Assembly (NCBI GenBank): GCA_002304315.1
Contig: NEUO01000022.1
Location: 1-35,641 of the forward strand
Direction of reading: 5' to 3'
DNA from: Verrucomicrobiia bacterium Tous-C4TDCM
Lineage (GTDB): Bacteria; Verrucomicrobiota; Verrucomicrobiia; Verrucomicrobiales; Akkermansiaceae
DNA length: 35,641 bases
This document shows, piece after piece, positions 15,764 to 23,660 of the stretch (position 1 is the first letter of the stretch; every line of letters begins with the position of its first letter). Made by a program: the position numbers and the translations under genes. The notes below the pieces were generated by a model. That model did no database searches and had not been told where the DNA came from. It saw only the letters and a program-made list of their open reading frames with translations.

Positions 15764-18046
15764 CTAGAGTTCCAAGGTCGCGGTCTTGGTTTTGGGCCGG
15801 GCGTTCTTCACGCCTCGCCAGTTGAGGATCGAGAGCGAGCGGCCGAGCTCCGAATCGATCGGGACTTCGATCCGGACCGAGTCGGTCTTGTGGGCGGGAT
15901 CGGCCATTCGGTAGGTCTTCATGCCGCGGACCGTCTTGCCCATTTCCGGAACATCCTCGACGACGAAGAGCTGGAAGATTTCCTTGCGACCGGGATTAGG
16001 AAGCTCGGTGAAGGACCGGAAGGTGCGGTATTTGGTTTGGGCAAAGGTTTCCCAGTCGACCCGCAGGCCGTCCGGGGTCCGCTTGAAGAAGACCTGCACC
16101 TTGACGGGTTCCGATGTGAAATTGCCAACGTTGGCCATGGAGGACAGCAGCAGGTCCGGTTCCTGAAGGCCGTGTTCCACCTCAATCGGGGCGATTGGAC
16201 GGAAGAAGTCGCGCATTTCAAACTGCGGCGGCTGATCGTAGCGCATCGTGAAAATGCCGCGCTTCAGATCGTCGGGCGGCAGTTGTTCGGCGGAGAATCC
16301 GGAGATCGGCGTATCGGAATCGTCGATCCTCCCAGCCCCGTAGAACTCATCCATCCGGGTGAGCAGTTCGCTGCCATTGATCGAGAAGGCGGATTTGCCG
16401 GCGGCAGTATCTGCGGCGAGGAAAGAGGCAAGCACCTGGCGAGCGTCGTACTGCCAGCCGGTTTGGAGATAGTGCTTCTCGCGCTGCAGCGCCTGGGCCT
16501 CGGCATTCATCGTCGGCCGCGCCGCGCCACCGCCCCTGCCCTTGTTGTCGAGGAAATAGATCCAGGTGCCGCCCGCAGTGAGAATGAGGAAGAGTAGAAC
16601 CAGCATCGGGATCACCACCGCCTTGCGGCTTGCTGGCTTCGGCGGCTTGATGGCCCACGGGTGAGGCTTCGGCTTGTTCTTTTTAACGCGGCCGCCTTTG
16701 ACCAGGGGCTTCACGACGGTTGGCTCGGTCGCCACGGCTGCGGATGCCGGTTCTGGAGCGGCAGCAGGAACCGGCGCGAAATCTGGCTGGGGCTTCGGCT
16801 CCGGGCGCTTCTCAATCGGCCGGGCCGGCGGCTGGATCGGCAGATCCAGCCGCGCCACCGGAGGTCGGGGTGGCAGGTCGGGGGCGGGAGTGGATGCGAA
16901 AGTCGGCTCGTATCCGGGCTGAACGTCGGGTTGGTAATAGGCCTTGTTTTGGGCGATCTCCTTTTCCTTTGCCGCGACCCGCTGCTGGGCCTGCGCCTTC
17001 TCAGCGGCGAGCGCTTTTTCCGCGGCCAGCGCCATCGCCCGCTCCTCGGCCAAAGCTCGTTCCGCGGCGAGGGATTTCTCCCGGGCCAGAGCGCGCTCTT
17101 GGGCCAAGGCGCGCTCGGCAGCCTTCGCCTTGTCCGCGGCCAGCGCCAAGGCCTCCTCGGCGACGCGGGCCTTCTCTTCTGCGATCGCCTTCTCTTGAGC
17201 AAAAGCCTTTTCCTGAGCCTGGGCCCGCTCGGCGGCGAGTGCCTTTTCTTCGGCGTATGCCCTTTCTTGAGCCAGTGCGCGCTCTGCCGCGACCGCCTTC
17301 TCCTCGGCATGGGCCTCTTCGGCGGCCAGCGCCCTTTCGGCGGCCAATGCCCGCTCGGCTTCCAACGTCTTCTCGGCAGCCAGCGCCAGCGCCCTCTCCG
17401 CCGCGGCAGCCCGTTCTTCCGCCAAAGTCTTCTCGCGGGCCAAGGCCTGCTCCATCTCGTGCGCCTTCTGCTCGGCTAGGACCTTCTCGGCGGCGAGGGC
17501 CTGCTCGCGGGCTAAAGTTTGCGCGGCAGCTTTCGATCGCTCCTCGGCCAAGGCGCGCTCAATGGCTTGTGATTGCTCTTCTGCCGCCGCCCGTTGCCGG
17601 GCGATCACTTGCTCGGCAGCGACGGCGCGATCCTCGACCTCGGCCTTTTCGGCGGCGATCGCCAGCTTCCCGGCCGTAAGGTCCCCCACCGCCGGTGCCT
17701 CGGCGACCGCCACCGCGGATCGGTCGTGGAAGGGCGACCCCGCGGGCTCGGCGGACCGCGCCACCGGCAGCGTGGTCGATCTTATCGGCGGCAAAGGCGG
17801 CGGCCCGGAGCTTTTGCGAACTTCAGGATGAGCCGGCTCGTGGACGATCACCGCCGGCACTTCGATCTTGGCCGAAACCCGCTGGGACACATCGGCGTCC
17901 GACTCAGGCCCCGGCGACGTGATCGTGCTGCTGCAATGCGGGCACGGCCCGGTCATCGGCGGCAAATCCTTCGGCACGAGAATTTTCCCGCTGCAATGGT
18001 TGCACCGGAATTCCCGCTGGTTCTGAAATACGTCAACAACCGCCAT
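15764..18046 (-). CDS. zinc-ribbon, single-pass membrane protein with long hexad-repeat helix
   Basis: The 760-residue protein begins with a zinc ribbon (FRCNHCSGKI...GPCPHCSS, four Cys, about residues 14-40) of the type that reads like a GYF/MJ0042-style finger. An acidic, Pro-rich linker leads to an Ala/Glu/Arg helix at about residues 125-370. The helix is built of six-residue units of the form A-x-A-x-E-R/K, about 35 of them, interrupted by four eight-residue units such as ALALAAEK. A Pro-rich segment, a basic stretch (GRVKKNKPKPHPW), a transmembrane helix (about 475-497) and a C-terminal extracytoplasmic domain follow. ATG at 18046 has AAGGGG six bases upstream; a GTG at 18049 is too close to it. 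Function unknown. It may be TolA-like in spanning an envelope space, but the finger side would be cytoplasmic. Confidence 0.75.
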   Translation of the reverse strand: MAVVDVFQNQREFRCNHCSGKILVPKDLPPMTGPCPHCSSTITSPGPESDADVSQRVSAKIEVPAVIVHEPAHPEVRKSSGPPPLPPIRSTTLPVARSAEPAGSPFHDRSAVAVAEAPAVGDLTAGKLAIAAEKAEVEDRAVAAEQVIARQRAAAEEQSQAIERALAEERSKAAAQTLAREQALAAEKVLAEQKAHEMEQALAREKTLAEERAAAAERALALAAEKTLEAERALAAERALAAEEAHAEEKAVAAERALAQERAYAEEKALAAERAQAQEKAFAQEKAIAEEKARVAEEALALAADKAKAAERALAQERALAREKSLAAERALAEERAMALAAEKALAAEKAQAQQRVAAKEKEIAQNKAYYQPDVQPGYEPTFASTPAPDLPPRPPVARLDLPIQPPARPIEKRPEPKPQPDFAPVPAAAPEPASAAVATEPTVVKPLVKGGRVKKNKPKPHPWAIKPPKPASRKAVVIPMLVLLFLILTAGGTWIYFLDNKGRGGGAARPTMNAEAQALQREKHYLQTGWQYDARQVLASFLAADTAAGKSAFSINGSELLTRMDEFYGAGRIDDSDTPISGFSAEQLPPDDLKRGIFTMRYDQPPQFEMRDFFRPIAPIEVEHGLQEPDLLLSSMANVGNFTSEPVKVQVFFKRTPDGLRVDWETFAQTKYRTFRSFTELPNPGRKEIFQLFVVEDVPEMGKTVRGMKTYRMADPAHKTDSVRIEVPIDSELGRSLSILNWRGVKNARPKTKTATLEL

Positions 18047-18117
18047 CACCTTCCCCTTTGAAGGGCCGATTCATAATAAGAGAGTTCCGGACTGTCAAAT
18101 CGTCCGAAAGTTTATCT

Positions 18118-19221
18118 TCAGGCAGTCACGCCGGGCATGACCGAGTCCAGCACCTCCAGGCAGCGCACGTTCTGCGCCGGCGTGCCGATCGAGATGCGCA
18201 CCCAGTCCGGCAGCTTGTAGCTGCTCATCGCCCGGATGATCACCCCCTGCTTCAGCATGTCGCGGAACACCCGGTCGCCCTCGCCCACCTTCACCAGGAT
18301 GAAATTCGCCACGCTGGGCACGAACTCCAGCCCCCGCTCGCGGAAGGCCGCCTCGTAGAACGCGAGACCCTCCTTGTTGATCGCCTTGGTCTTCGCCATG
18401 TGCTCGGCGTCGTCCAGCGCCTCGAGCGCGCCGGCCTGGGCGATGGCGTTGGTGTTAAAGGGCTGGCGCGCCTTCTGCAAAATCTCCGCGACGCCCTTCG
18501 AGCAGAGCCCGTAGCCGATCCTCAGCGCGGCCAGTCCGTGGATCTTCGAGCAGGTGCGCAGGACCGCGACGTTGCGGCCTTCGCGGACGTATTTGAGGAC
18601 GTCCGGCGCGTCGTCGAGAAACTCGTGGTAGGCCTCGTCGAAGACCACCACCACGTGCTCCGGCACCCGCGCCATGAAACGGTCGAGCGCCTCCTGGCCG
18701 ACCATCGTGCCGGTCGGGTTGTTCGGATTCGCAATGAACAACAAGCGCGTGTCCGGCGTGATCGCATCGGCCATGCCTTCCAAGTCATGCACGAAGCCCG
18801 GGTCCGGCACCTCGACATACTTCGCGCCGAACAGCGTGGCCATCAGCTTGTAAACCACGAAGGCGTGCCTCGCGGCGATGAGTTCGGCCCGCGGATTGAG
18901 AAAGGAGTGGCAGAGCAGCTCGATGATCTCGTTCGACCCGTTCCCCAGCACCACGTTGGAAAGCTCCATGTCAAAGCGCTGGGCGATCGCGCTGCGCAGC
19001 TTCCAGCCGCCGCCGTCCGGGTAGATGTGGGAATCCTCCAGCGCCTTGCGCATCGCCTCCTTCGCCAGCGGCGACGGGCCCAGCGGGTTCTCGTTCGATG
19101 CCACCTTGACGATGTCCTCCGCCCTCAAGCCCAGCTCGCGGGCGGTTTCCTCGATCGGTTTTCCGGGTTCGTAAGCGATCAGGTCGCAGACAAAACGGTT
19201 GGCAAATTGCACGATGGCCAT
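18118..19221 (-). CDS. hisC: histidinol-phosphate aminotransferase
   Basis: This 367-residue fold-type I PLP enzyme converts imidazole acetol phosphate and glutamate to histidinol phosphate in histidine biosynthesis. Motifs: NENPLGPSP near the N-terminus, YPDGGG, LGNGSNEIIELL, ANPNNPTG, FDEAYHEF, and the Schiff-base lysine Lys226 in RTCSKIHGLAALRIGYG. RISIGT near the end supplies the carboxylate-binding Arg. Length and motif order are normal. The related aromatic aminotransferases of the same subfamily cannot be excluded from sequence alone. No other his gene is adjacent. No Shine-Dalgarno sequence is evident before 19221. Confidence 0.9.
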   Translation of the reverse strand: MAIVQFANRFVCDLIAYEPGKPIEETARELGLRAEDIVKVASNENPLGPSPLAKEAMRKALEDSHIYPDGGGWKLRSAIAQRFDMELSNVVLGNGSNEIIELLCHSFLNPRAELIAARHAFVVYKLMATLFGAKYVEVPDPGFVHDLEGMADAITPDTRLLFIANPNNPTGTMVGQEALDRFMARVPEHVVVVFDEAYHEFLDDAPDVLKYVREGRNVAVLRTCSKIHGLAALRIGYGLCSKGVAEILQKARQPFNTNAIAQAGALEALDDAEHMAKTKAINKEGLAFYEAAFRERGLEFVPSVANFILVKVGEGDRVFRDMLKQGVIIRAMSSYKLPDWVRISIGTPAQNVRCLEVLDSVMPGVTA

Positions 19222-19285
19222 GCGCGGAGGCTAGGCACGGGGGCGGTGGGCCGCAACCCACAAGATGGTCCCGGATCACCTGCCG

Positions 19286-19415
19286 GTGTACTGAACCGCA
19301 ACCGGAGAGAAGCGGAGATGGACTGCGACTCTCCACTTACTTCCCGCAGTCAAATCTTTAGTCCGCTTGGACGGTTGGGAATTTCGAGGGGACTAAAGTC
19401 CGCGGTCCAGTACAC
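19286..19415. repeat. palindromic intergenic element with nested inverted repeats
   Basis: The outer arms GTGTACTGAACCGC (19286-19299) and GCGGTCCAGTACAC (19402-19415) are inverted with one mismatch. Inside them, GACTGCG pairs with CGCAGTC, and CTTTAGTCC pairs with GGACTAAAG. The element fills most of the 195-nt gap between ubiE and hisC. Its 130-bp size and layered symmetry look like a REP or miniature inverted-repeat element, though a structured RNA or terminator is also possible. Confidence 0.6.
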
Positions 19416-19416
19416 G

Positions 19417-20166
19417 TCAGACCGCTTCGGCCGTATAGATCGCCGCCACGCCAAAGCTCAGCGGCACCGACTCCGCCTCCTTGAACCCATGCTCTTCTAA
19501 CAAATCGCACATCGCCCGGCCCATCGGGAACTCCTCGATCGATCCGCCGAGATACTCGTAGGCATCCTTCTGCCCGGTCAGCAGCCCGGCCGCTTTCGGC
19601 AGGACGTTGTGCAAATACCAGCGGTAAGGACCTTTCAAGACGCCGGTCGGCAGCGAGAAATCGAGCACCAGCAGATGCCCGCCCGGCTTCAGCACCCGCC
19701 GCATCTCGCGGATCGCTTTCGCATAGTCGGCCATGTTTCGCAGCCCAAAAGCCACGGTTACGACGTCAAACTCCGCGTCCCCGAAGGGCAGCGCCAGCGC
19801 GTCCGCCACCAGCGTCTTCGCCAGCCCGCGCTTGCTGGCATGGGCCAGCATCTCGGCGCAGAAATCGCTGCCGATGATCTCAGCCTCTGGACACGCGTCC
19901 TGCATTTCCAAGGCCAGATCCCCCGTCCCGGTCGCCACGTCGAGCACCCGCGCCGGCTTCCAAGCCCGCACGATCCGCGCCACCTTCTTCCGCCACAGGA
20001 TGTCGGTGCCCAGGCTGAGCACGTGGTTCGTCGTCACATAGCGGTCGGCGATGCGGGCGAAGGCCTCGCGAACATACGACGGATCTTGAATAGTGCCAGC
20101 TCCCACGCCCCAACCCGTAGTCCGGATTACGGGGCTGCCAAGTGCGGAGTCCATCGGCTGTGGCAT
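19417..20166 (-). CDS. ubiE: demethylmenaquinone methyltransferase (UbiE/MenG)
   Basis: This 249-residue class I SAM methyltransferase performs the last methylation of menaquinone synthesis (and the ubiquinone C-methylation where that quinone is made). It has the early segment FARIADRYVTTNHVLSLG, the SAM-binding motif LDVATGTGDLA, FGLRNMADYAKAIREMRRVLKPGG, LDFS, and the C-terminal signature YEYLGGSIEEFP. The frame remains open to 20229. The ATG at 20166 has AGGAG eight bases upstream, and an earlier start would overlap the neighbouring gene, so 20166 is chosen. An ATG at 20154 is also possible. Confidence 0.93.
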   Translation of the reverse strand: MPQPMDSALGSPVIRTTGWGVGAGTIQDPSYVREAFARIADRYVTTNHVLSLGTDILWRKKVARIVRAWKPARVLDVATGTGDLALEMQDACPEAEIIGSDFCAEMLAHASKRGLAKTLVADALALPFGDAEFDVVTVAFGLRNMADYAKAIREMRRVLKPGGHLLVLDFSLPTGVLKGPYRWYLHNVLPKAAGLLTGQKDAYEYLGGSIEEFPMGRAMCDLLEEHGFKEAESVPLSFGVAAIYTAEAV

Positions 20167-20201
20167 TTCCAATGCTCCTGCCCAAATGGCGATCCCCCAA
20201 G

Positions 20202-20576
20202 CTACCACATTATGGCGGCTCTCATCCACTCTCCATCTTTTCCATCTAGCCCGGCTCTCGCGAGGCCCAGTAGATCTCTCCCCTTGCGCCCTACAATAAT
20301 CACCCGCTGGCTGATAACGCTCACACTTATCTGAAGCGGCTTGGTTTGGTACGGCTGCTGCAACAATTCCACAAGGCGACTGATCGTGAATTTTTCAGGT
20401 GTCCGAAGCTCTGAATCTTCAATTGTTGCAACCACGAAAAAGCGCGCGTGTTCCGGAACATGCGCCAAATCCGGCACTGGTGCCCGCAGATAAAACGTTC
20501 TCCCGCACCAAGCCACATACCCGACGAGCATCAGAAAGAGCCCGCCAAACAGCAGCAGCATTCTGGATTTCTTCAT
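20202..20576 (-). CDS. small membrane-anchored hypothetical protein
   Basis: This 124-residue protein has a Lys-Lys-Ser start, one transmembrane helix (LLLFGGLFLMLVGYVAW) and then a soluble domain without recognised motifs. It sits between ubiE and the GNAT gene on the same strand with short gaps (18 nt upstream). Its last 15 or so codons pass through heptad-like TCCATCT sequence (20222-20248), so the C-terminus may have been extended by that repeat. The local GC content is lower than in its neighbours. Confidence 0.6.
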   Translation of the reverse strand: MKKSRMLLLFGGLFLMLVGYVAWCGRTFYLRAPVPDLAHVPEHARFFVVATIEDSELRTPEKFTISRLVELLQQPYQTKPLQISVSVISQRVIIVGRKGRDLLGLARAGLDGKDGEWMRAAIMW

Positions 20577-20594
20577 AACGAGCGTTCAACCACC

Positions 20595-21065
20595 CTACGG
20601 CAGAATATCCCCGTAAATCCCTGGATCACTCCCCGGAATCTCCACCGCCCCGCATGCCTTCGCGTAGAACTCCCGCGGCCCCACCCCGCCGATGAAGGCA
20701 TACGCATGCCCCAGCTCCCGCAACGCCTCCAGCGACTTCATCAGCAGCGCCTTCCCGATCCCCGTCCCGCGCGCCGCTTCCGCCACCCCGGTCGGGCCGA
20801 AGAATCCGCGCATCGTGGTGTCGTAGCACGCGAAGCCGAGGATCGCCTTGTCCTTCGTCGCGATGAAGCAGGCCACCGGCTGCCGGGTGATCGCCACCTC
20901 GACCTCGCTCACCCATTTCGCCGAGAAGTGGGTCCGCGCGAACCCCGCCACCGTGTGCTTCTCGAAGGCCCGCGCCCGCCGCAGCGTGATCCCCTGCGCC
21001 GCGACCTTTGAATAGAGTTCCCCGCTCTCCGGCAGGTCGTAGAGGCGCACGAGCATGTCGATCAT
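20595..21065 (-). CDS. GNAT-family N-acetyltransferase
   Basis: This 156-residue acetyl-CoA-dependent acyltransferase has substrate unknown. The GNAT acetyl-CoA loop is visible as GTGIGKALLMKSLEALRELG, preceded by ILGFACYDTTMRGFFGPTGV and followed by AYAFIGGVGPREFYAKACGA. The frame stays open upstream to 21386, but that part lies in two intergenic repeats and is not protein-like. ATG at 21065 (MIDMLVRL) or 21056 (MLVRLYDLP) are the realistic starts; neither has a strong Shine-Dalgarno sequence. Confidence 0.8.
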   Translation of the reverse strand: MIDMLVRLYDLPESGELYSKVAAQGITLRRARAFEKHTVAGFARTHFSAKWVSEVEVAITRQPVACFIATKDKAILGFACYDTTMRGFFGPTGVAEAARGTGIGKALLMKSLEALRELGHAYAFIGGVGPREFYAKACGAVEIPGSDPGIYGDILP

Positions 21066-21078
21066 GAGGCGGATGAAA

Positions 21079-21117
21079 TCACCAAACGCCAATCTTCCAA
21101 TCACCAATCTTGAGGGC
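21079..21117. repeat. heptad-type intergenic repeat near the GNAT start
   Basis: Spaced CAATC words (CCAATCTTCCAATCACCAATC) occur just upstream of the GNAT start. They resemble the heptad-periodic repeats around the pot genes but are less regular. Confidence 0.5.
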
Positions 21118-21159
21118 TCCACCGTGGGCTCCTGCATTCGGGACAGCTCGGAAGAATAA

Positions 21160-21300
21160 CCGCAGATTACGCGGATTTCCGCAGATTTAGAATCAGGCTT
21201 AAGTTCCAATCTCTGAGTCCCCATGGGCCTTCGCTCGATAGCGTGCTCCTCGACCACTGAAATCGATCCGGAAATCTGCGCCAATCTGCGTAATCTGCGG
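21160..21300. repeat. 29-bp inverted repeat of CGCAGATT-type words
   Basis: The left arm (21160-21188) and right arm (21272-21300) are reverse complements at 26 of 29 positions. Each holds three imperfect copies of CGCAGATTN. It dominates the 373-nt non-coding stretch 21066-21438 between the divergent GNAT and glycosidase genes. Similar CGCAGATTACGCAGATT words are familiar from other environmental bacterial genomes. Apart from the heptad-like words at 21079-21117, I see nothing else definite in that stretch. Confidence 0.75.
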
Positions 21301-21438
21301 CCTATCCATCGGATCACCCCGAGACGCCGTTCCTTGTGTAGATGCCTTGGGACCTCATCGTGGGTAGAGATCGACCCATCCATCACTTATCCCTTAGTTT
21401 CTTGCTAAATCCGCCGTTTTCTCGCCAGATCCGCTCAG

Positions 21439-23586
21439 ATGAACCCCGTCATGCCCCCGCTCCTACTTCACACCATCCTCGCCGGCCTCCTCGCCGCTCC
21501 CTTGAGCGCCGCGCCCGCCCGGCACCCGAGCTACGAGCCGGTTCCGCCTCCCGCCTCCTCTTCTTCCGCGAATCTCCTGCTCAAGGCCACCACCACCGCC
21601 AGCGGCCAATGGAGCGACCGCGCGCCGGGCTTCGCGGTCGATGGCAAGCTCGACCCCCAGGACCACTGGGCCTGCGAGAACCTGCCGGTCTGGCACCAGG
21701 TAAATCTCGCCGCGCCCGCCGAGATCGCGGCTGTTCGAGTCTGGCCGTATTGGGGCGATGGCCGCGTCTATCAGTTCAAGGTCGAGGGCTCTCCCGACGG
21801 CAAGTCGTGGACGATGCTCGGCGACCTGACGGCCAACTCGATCACCAGCACGCCCGATGGCCATCTGTTCCGCTTCGCCCCGGCGAAGATCCAGCACCTC
21901 CGCACCACCTTCCTCTCCAACTCCCGCGGCCCGATCATCGGCGGCCACCTCGTCGAGATCGAAGCCTACGCCTCGTCGCCCGAGGTCAAACTCGCCGGCG
22001 GCATCGGCAGCACCGACCTCCGCTACCCGCCCGCCGGCCCCATCGGAAACCTCGCCGCCCCCGATTCCGGCATCCGTCTAACAGCGTGGCGCGGCGAACG
22101 CGTCAATGCCCAGGTCGTCCTCCGCTCCGATGCTCCCCAACAGGCTCTCCGCTTCGATCCCGTCGTCTTGAAAGGCAACGGCACCACTTTAACAGCCACC
22201 GCCCGCTTCGTCCGCTACACCCTCGCCGACGGCAAGCCGCAGGGCGACATCCTCGACGATGCCGTCCAACTCGACCTCCCCGCCGGAGCCAACCGCCCGG
22301 TCTGGCTCGAGATCAACGTCCCCGCGAACACGGTGGCCGGGACCTACACCGGCACCTTCACCGCCCGCAGCAACAGCTCGCAGATCGACTTCCCGCTGAA
22401 ACTCGAAGTCCTCCCCGCCACTCTGCCCTCGCCGGAAAACTGGTCCTTCCACCTCGACCTCTGGCAGCACCCCGACGCCGTCGCACGCTTCCACGATGTC
22501 CCGCTGTGGTCCGACGCCCACCTCGCCCTGCTCAAGCCCTCGATGATCCGCCTCGCCCAGGCCGGCCAGAAAACCATCACCACCACGCTGATCCACGAAG
22601 CCTGGGGCGGCCAGACCTACGACCGCTTCGGCGCGATGATCGAATGGCGGAAGAAAGCCGATGGCACCTGGACCTACGACTACTCGATCTTCGACCGCTG
22701 GGTCACCTTCATGAGCGAGCAGTGCGGCTACGCCAAGGCCCGCATCCATGGCTACTCGATGATCCCCTGGAGTCTAACCTTCCGCTACTACGACGAGGCA
22801 TCGGCCGCCTACGTCGACGCCGTGCTCCAGCCCGGCAGCAAGGAATACGACGACTTCTGGGGCAGCTTCCTCCGCGACTTCAAGCGCCACCTGAAGGAGA
22901 AAGGCTGGCTTGAACGCATGCGGATCGGCATGGACGAGCGGCCCGACCACCTGATGCGCGGCGCCCTCGCCACCTTGTCGAAGCACGCGCCGGAGATCCC
23001 CGTCGCGTCCGCCATCAACCACCCCAGCGCCTTGACCCGCGAAATGGACGACCTTTCCCCGTCGATCCAGACCAGCGGCGAGTTCAAGCCCGCCGACCTT
23101 GCCGCCCGCCGCGCCGCCGGCCGCAAGACGACCTACTACGTTTGCACGAGTCCGCCGGTGCCGAACACCTTCACCTTCTCTCCGCCCGCCGAGTCTGAAT
23201 GGCTGCCGCTCTTCTCAGCGGCCAACGGCTACGACGGCTTCCTCCGCTGGGCCTTCCACTCGTGGGTCGAGAACCCGCTGGTCTCCACCGACTTCACCTC
23301 CTGGCCCTCCGGCGATTGCTTCCTCGTCTACCCCGGCGACCGCTCGTCGATCCGTTTCGAGCGCCTCCGCGACGGCATCGAGAGCTTCGAAAAGATCCGC
23401 ATTCTCCGCGAAGCCGCCGCCGCCACGCCCTCGCCCGAGAAAACCGCCGCCCTCGCCAAGCTCGATGCCGTCCTCGCCGACTTCACCTGGCAGCGCGGCC
23501 AGAAGCCCGGCCCGCACGCCGACGGCGTGAAGCTCGCCAACGCGGCCATCCTCGAAGCCACCCGAATCATCCTCTCCCCTCCCTGA
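21439..23586 (+). CDS. secreted DUF4091/GH123-like glycoside hydrolase with discoidin domain
   Basis: This 715-residue exported protein has a signal peptide (LLLHTILAGLLAAPLSAAPA) and then an F5/8 type C (discoidin-like) sugar-binding domain (about residues 45-180: ASGQWSDRAPGFAVDG, VEGSPDGKSW, LVEIEAYA). A beta-sandwich linker follows, with VNAQVVLRS and NTVAGTYTGTFT. The C-terminal barrel (about 335-690) matches the DUF4091 family related to GH123 beta-N-acetylgalactosaminidases. GH123 uses an Asp-Glu pair in substrate-assisted catalysis; the likely pair here is Asp499-Glu500 in GMDERPD. The late segment GYDGFLRWAFHSW and GDCFLVYPG are typical of the family. The natural substrate (glycosaminoglycan- or mucin-like sugars) is inferred. 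It faces away from the GNAT gene. Confidence 0.85.
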   Translation: MNPVMPPLLLHTILAGLLAAPLSAAPARHPSYEPVPPPASSSSANLLLKATTTASGQWSDRAPGFAVDGKLDPQDHWACENLPVWHQVNLAAPAEIAAVRVWPYWGDGRVYQFKVEGSPDGKSWTMLGDLTANSITSTPDGHLFRFAPAKIQHLRTTFLSNSRGPIIGGHLVEIEAYASSPEVKLAGGIGSTDLRYPPAGPIGNLAAPDSGIRLTAWRGERVNAQVVLRSDAPQQALRFDPVVLKGNGTTLTATARFVRYTLADGKPQGDILDDAVQLDLPAGANRPVWLEINVPANTVAGTYTGTFTARSNSSQIDFPLKLEVLPATLPSPENWSFHLDLWQHPDAVARFHDVPLWSDAHLALLKPSMIRLAQAGQKTITTTLIHEAWGGQTYDRFGAMIEWRKKADGTWTYDYSIFDRWVTFMSEQCGYAKARIHGYSMIPWSLTFRYYDEASAAYVDAVLQPGSKEYDDFWGSFLRDFKRHLKEKGWLERMRIGMDERPDHLMRGALATLSKHAPEIPVASAINHPSALTREMDDLSPSIQTSGEFKPADLAARRAAGRKTTYYVCTSPPVPNTFTFSPPAESEWLPLFSAANGYDGFLRWAFHSWVENPLVSTDFTSWPSGDCFLVYPGDRSSIRFERLRDGIESFEKIRILREAAAATPSPEKTAALAKLDAVLADFTWQRGQKPGPHADGVKLANAAILEATRIILSPP

Positions 23587-23589
23587 CCC

Positions 23590-23625
23590 ATTGGTGATTG
23601 AGGGATTGCTGATTGAAGATTTGCC
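23590..23625. repeat. heptad-periodic repeat, copy A (before potA)
   Basis: This 36-nt string of ATTGxxG units (ATTGGTG, ATTGAGGG, ATTGCTG, ATTGAAG, ATTTGCC) sits between the glycosidase stop and potA. Its reverse complement matches copy B (24800-24835) at 32 of 36 positions, so potA lies between inverted copies. Confidence 0.8.
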
Positions 23626-23660
23626 TTTTTCCCCCGCCACCCCTCTCATGCGGGAAGGAA

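Noticed and set aside
18058-19500. A 480-codon plus-strand ORF over hisC
   Set aside because: His/Arg/Gln-rich antisense shadow; hisC carries all PLP-enzyme motifs on the other strand.
21066-21386. Upstream extension of the GNAT protein
   Set aside because: The extension translates the CGCAGATT and CAATC repeats and has no protein-like features.
21342-22913. A 523-codon ORF overlapping the glycosidase gene
   Set aside because: Arg/Pro-rich frame shifted relative to the real gene, which has a signal peptide and family motifs.
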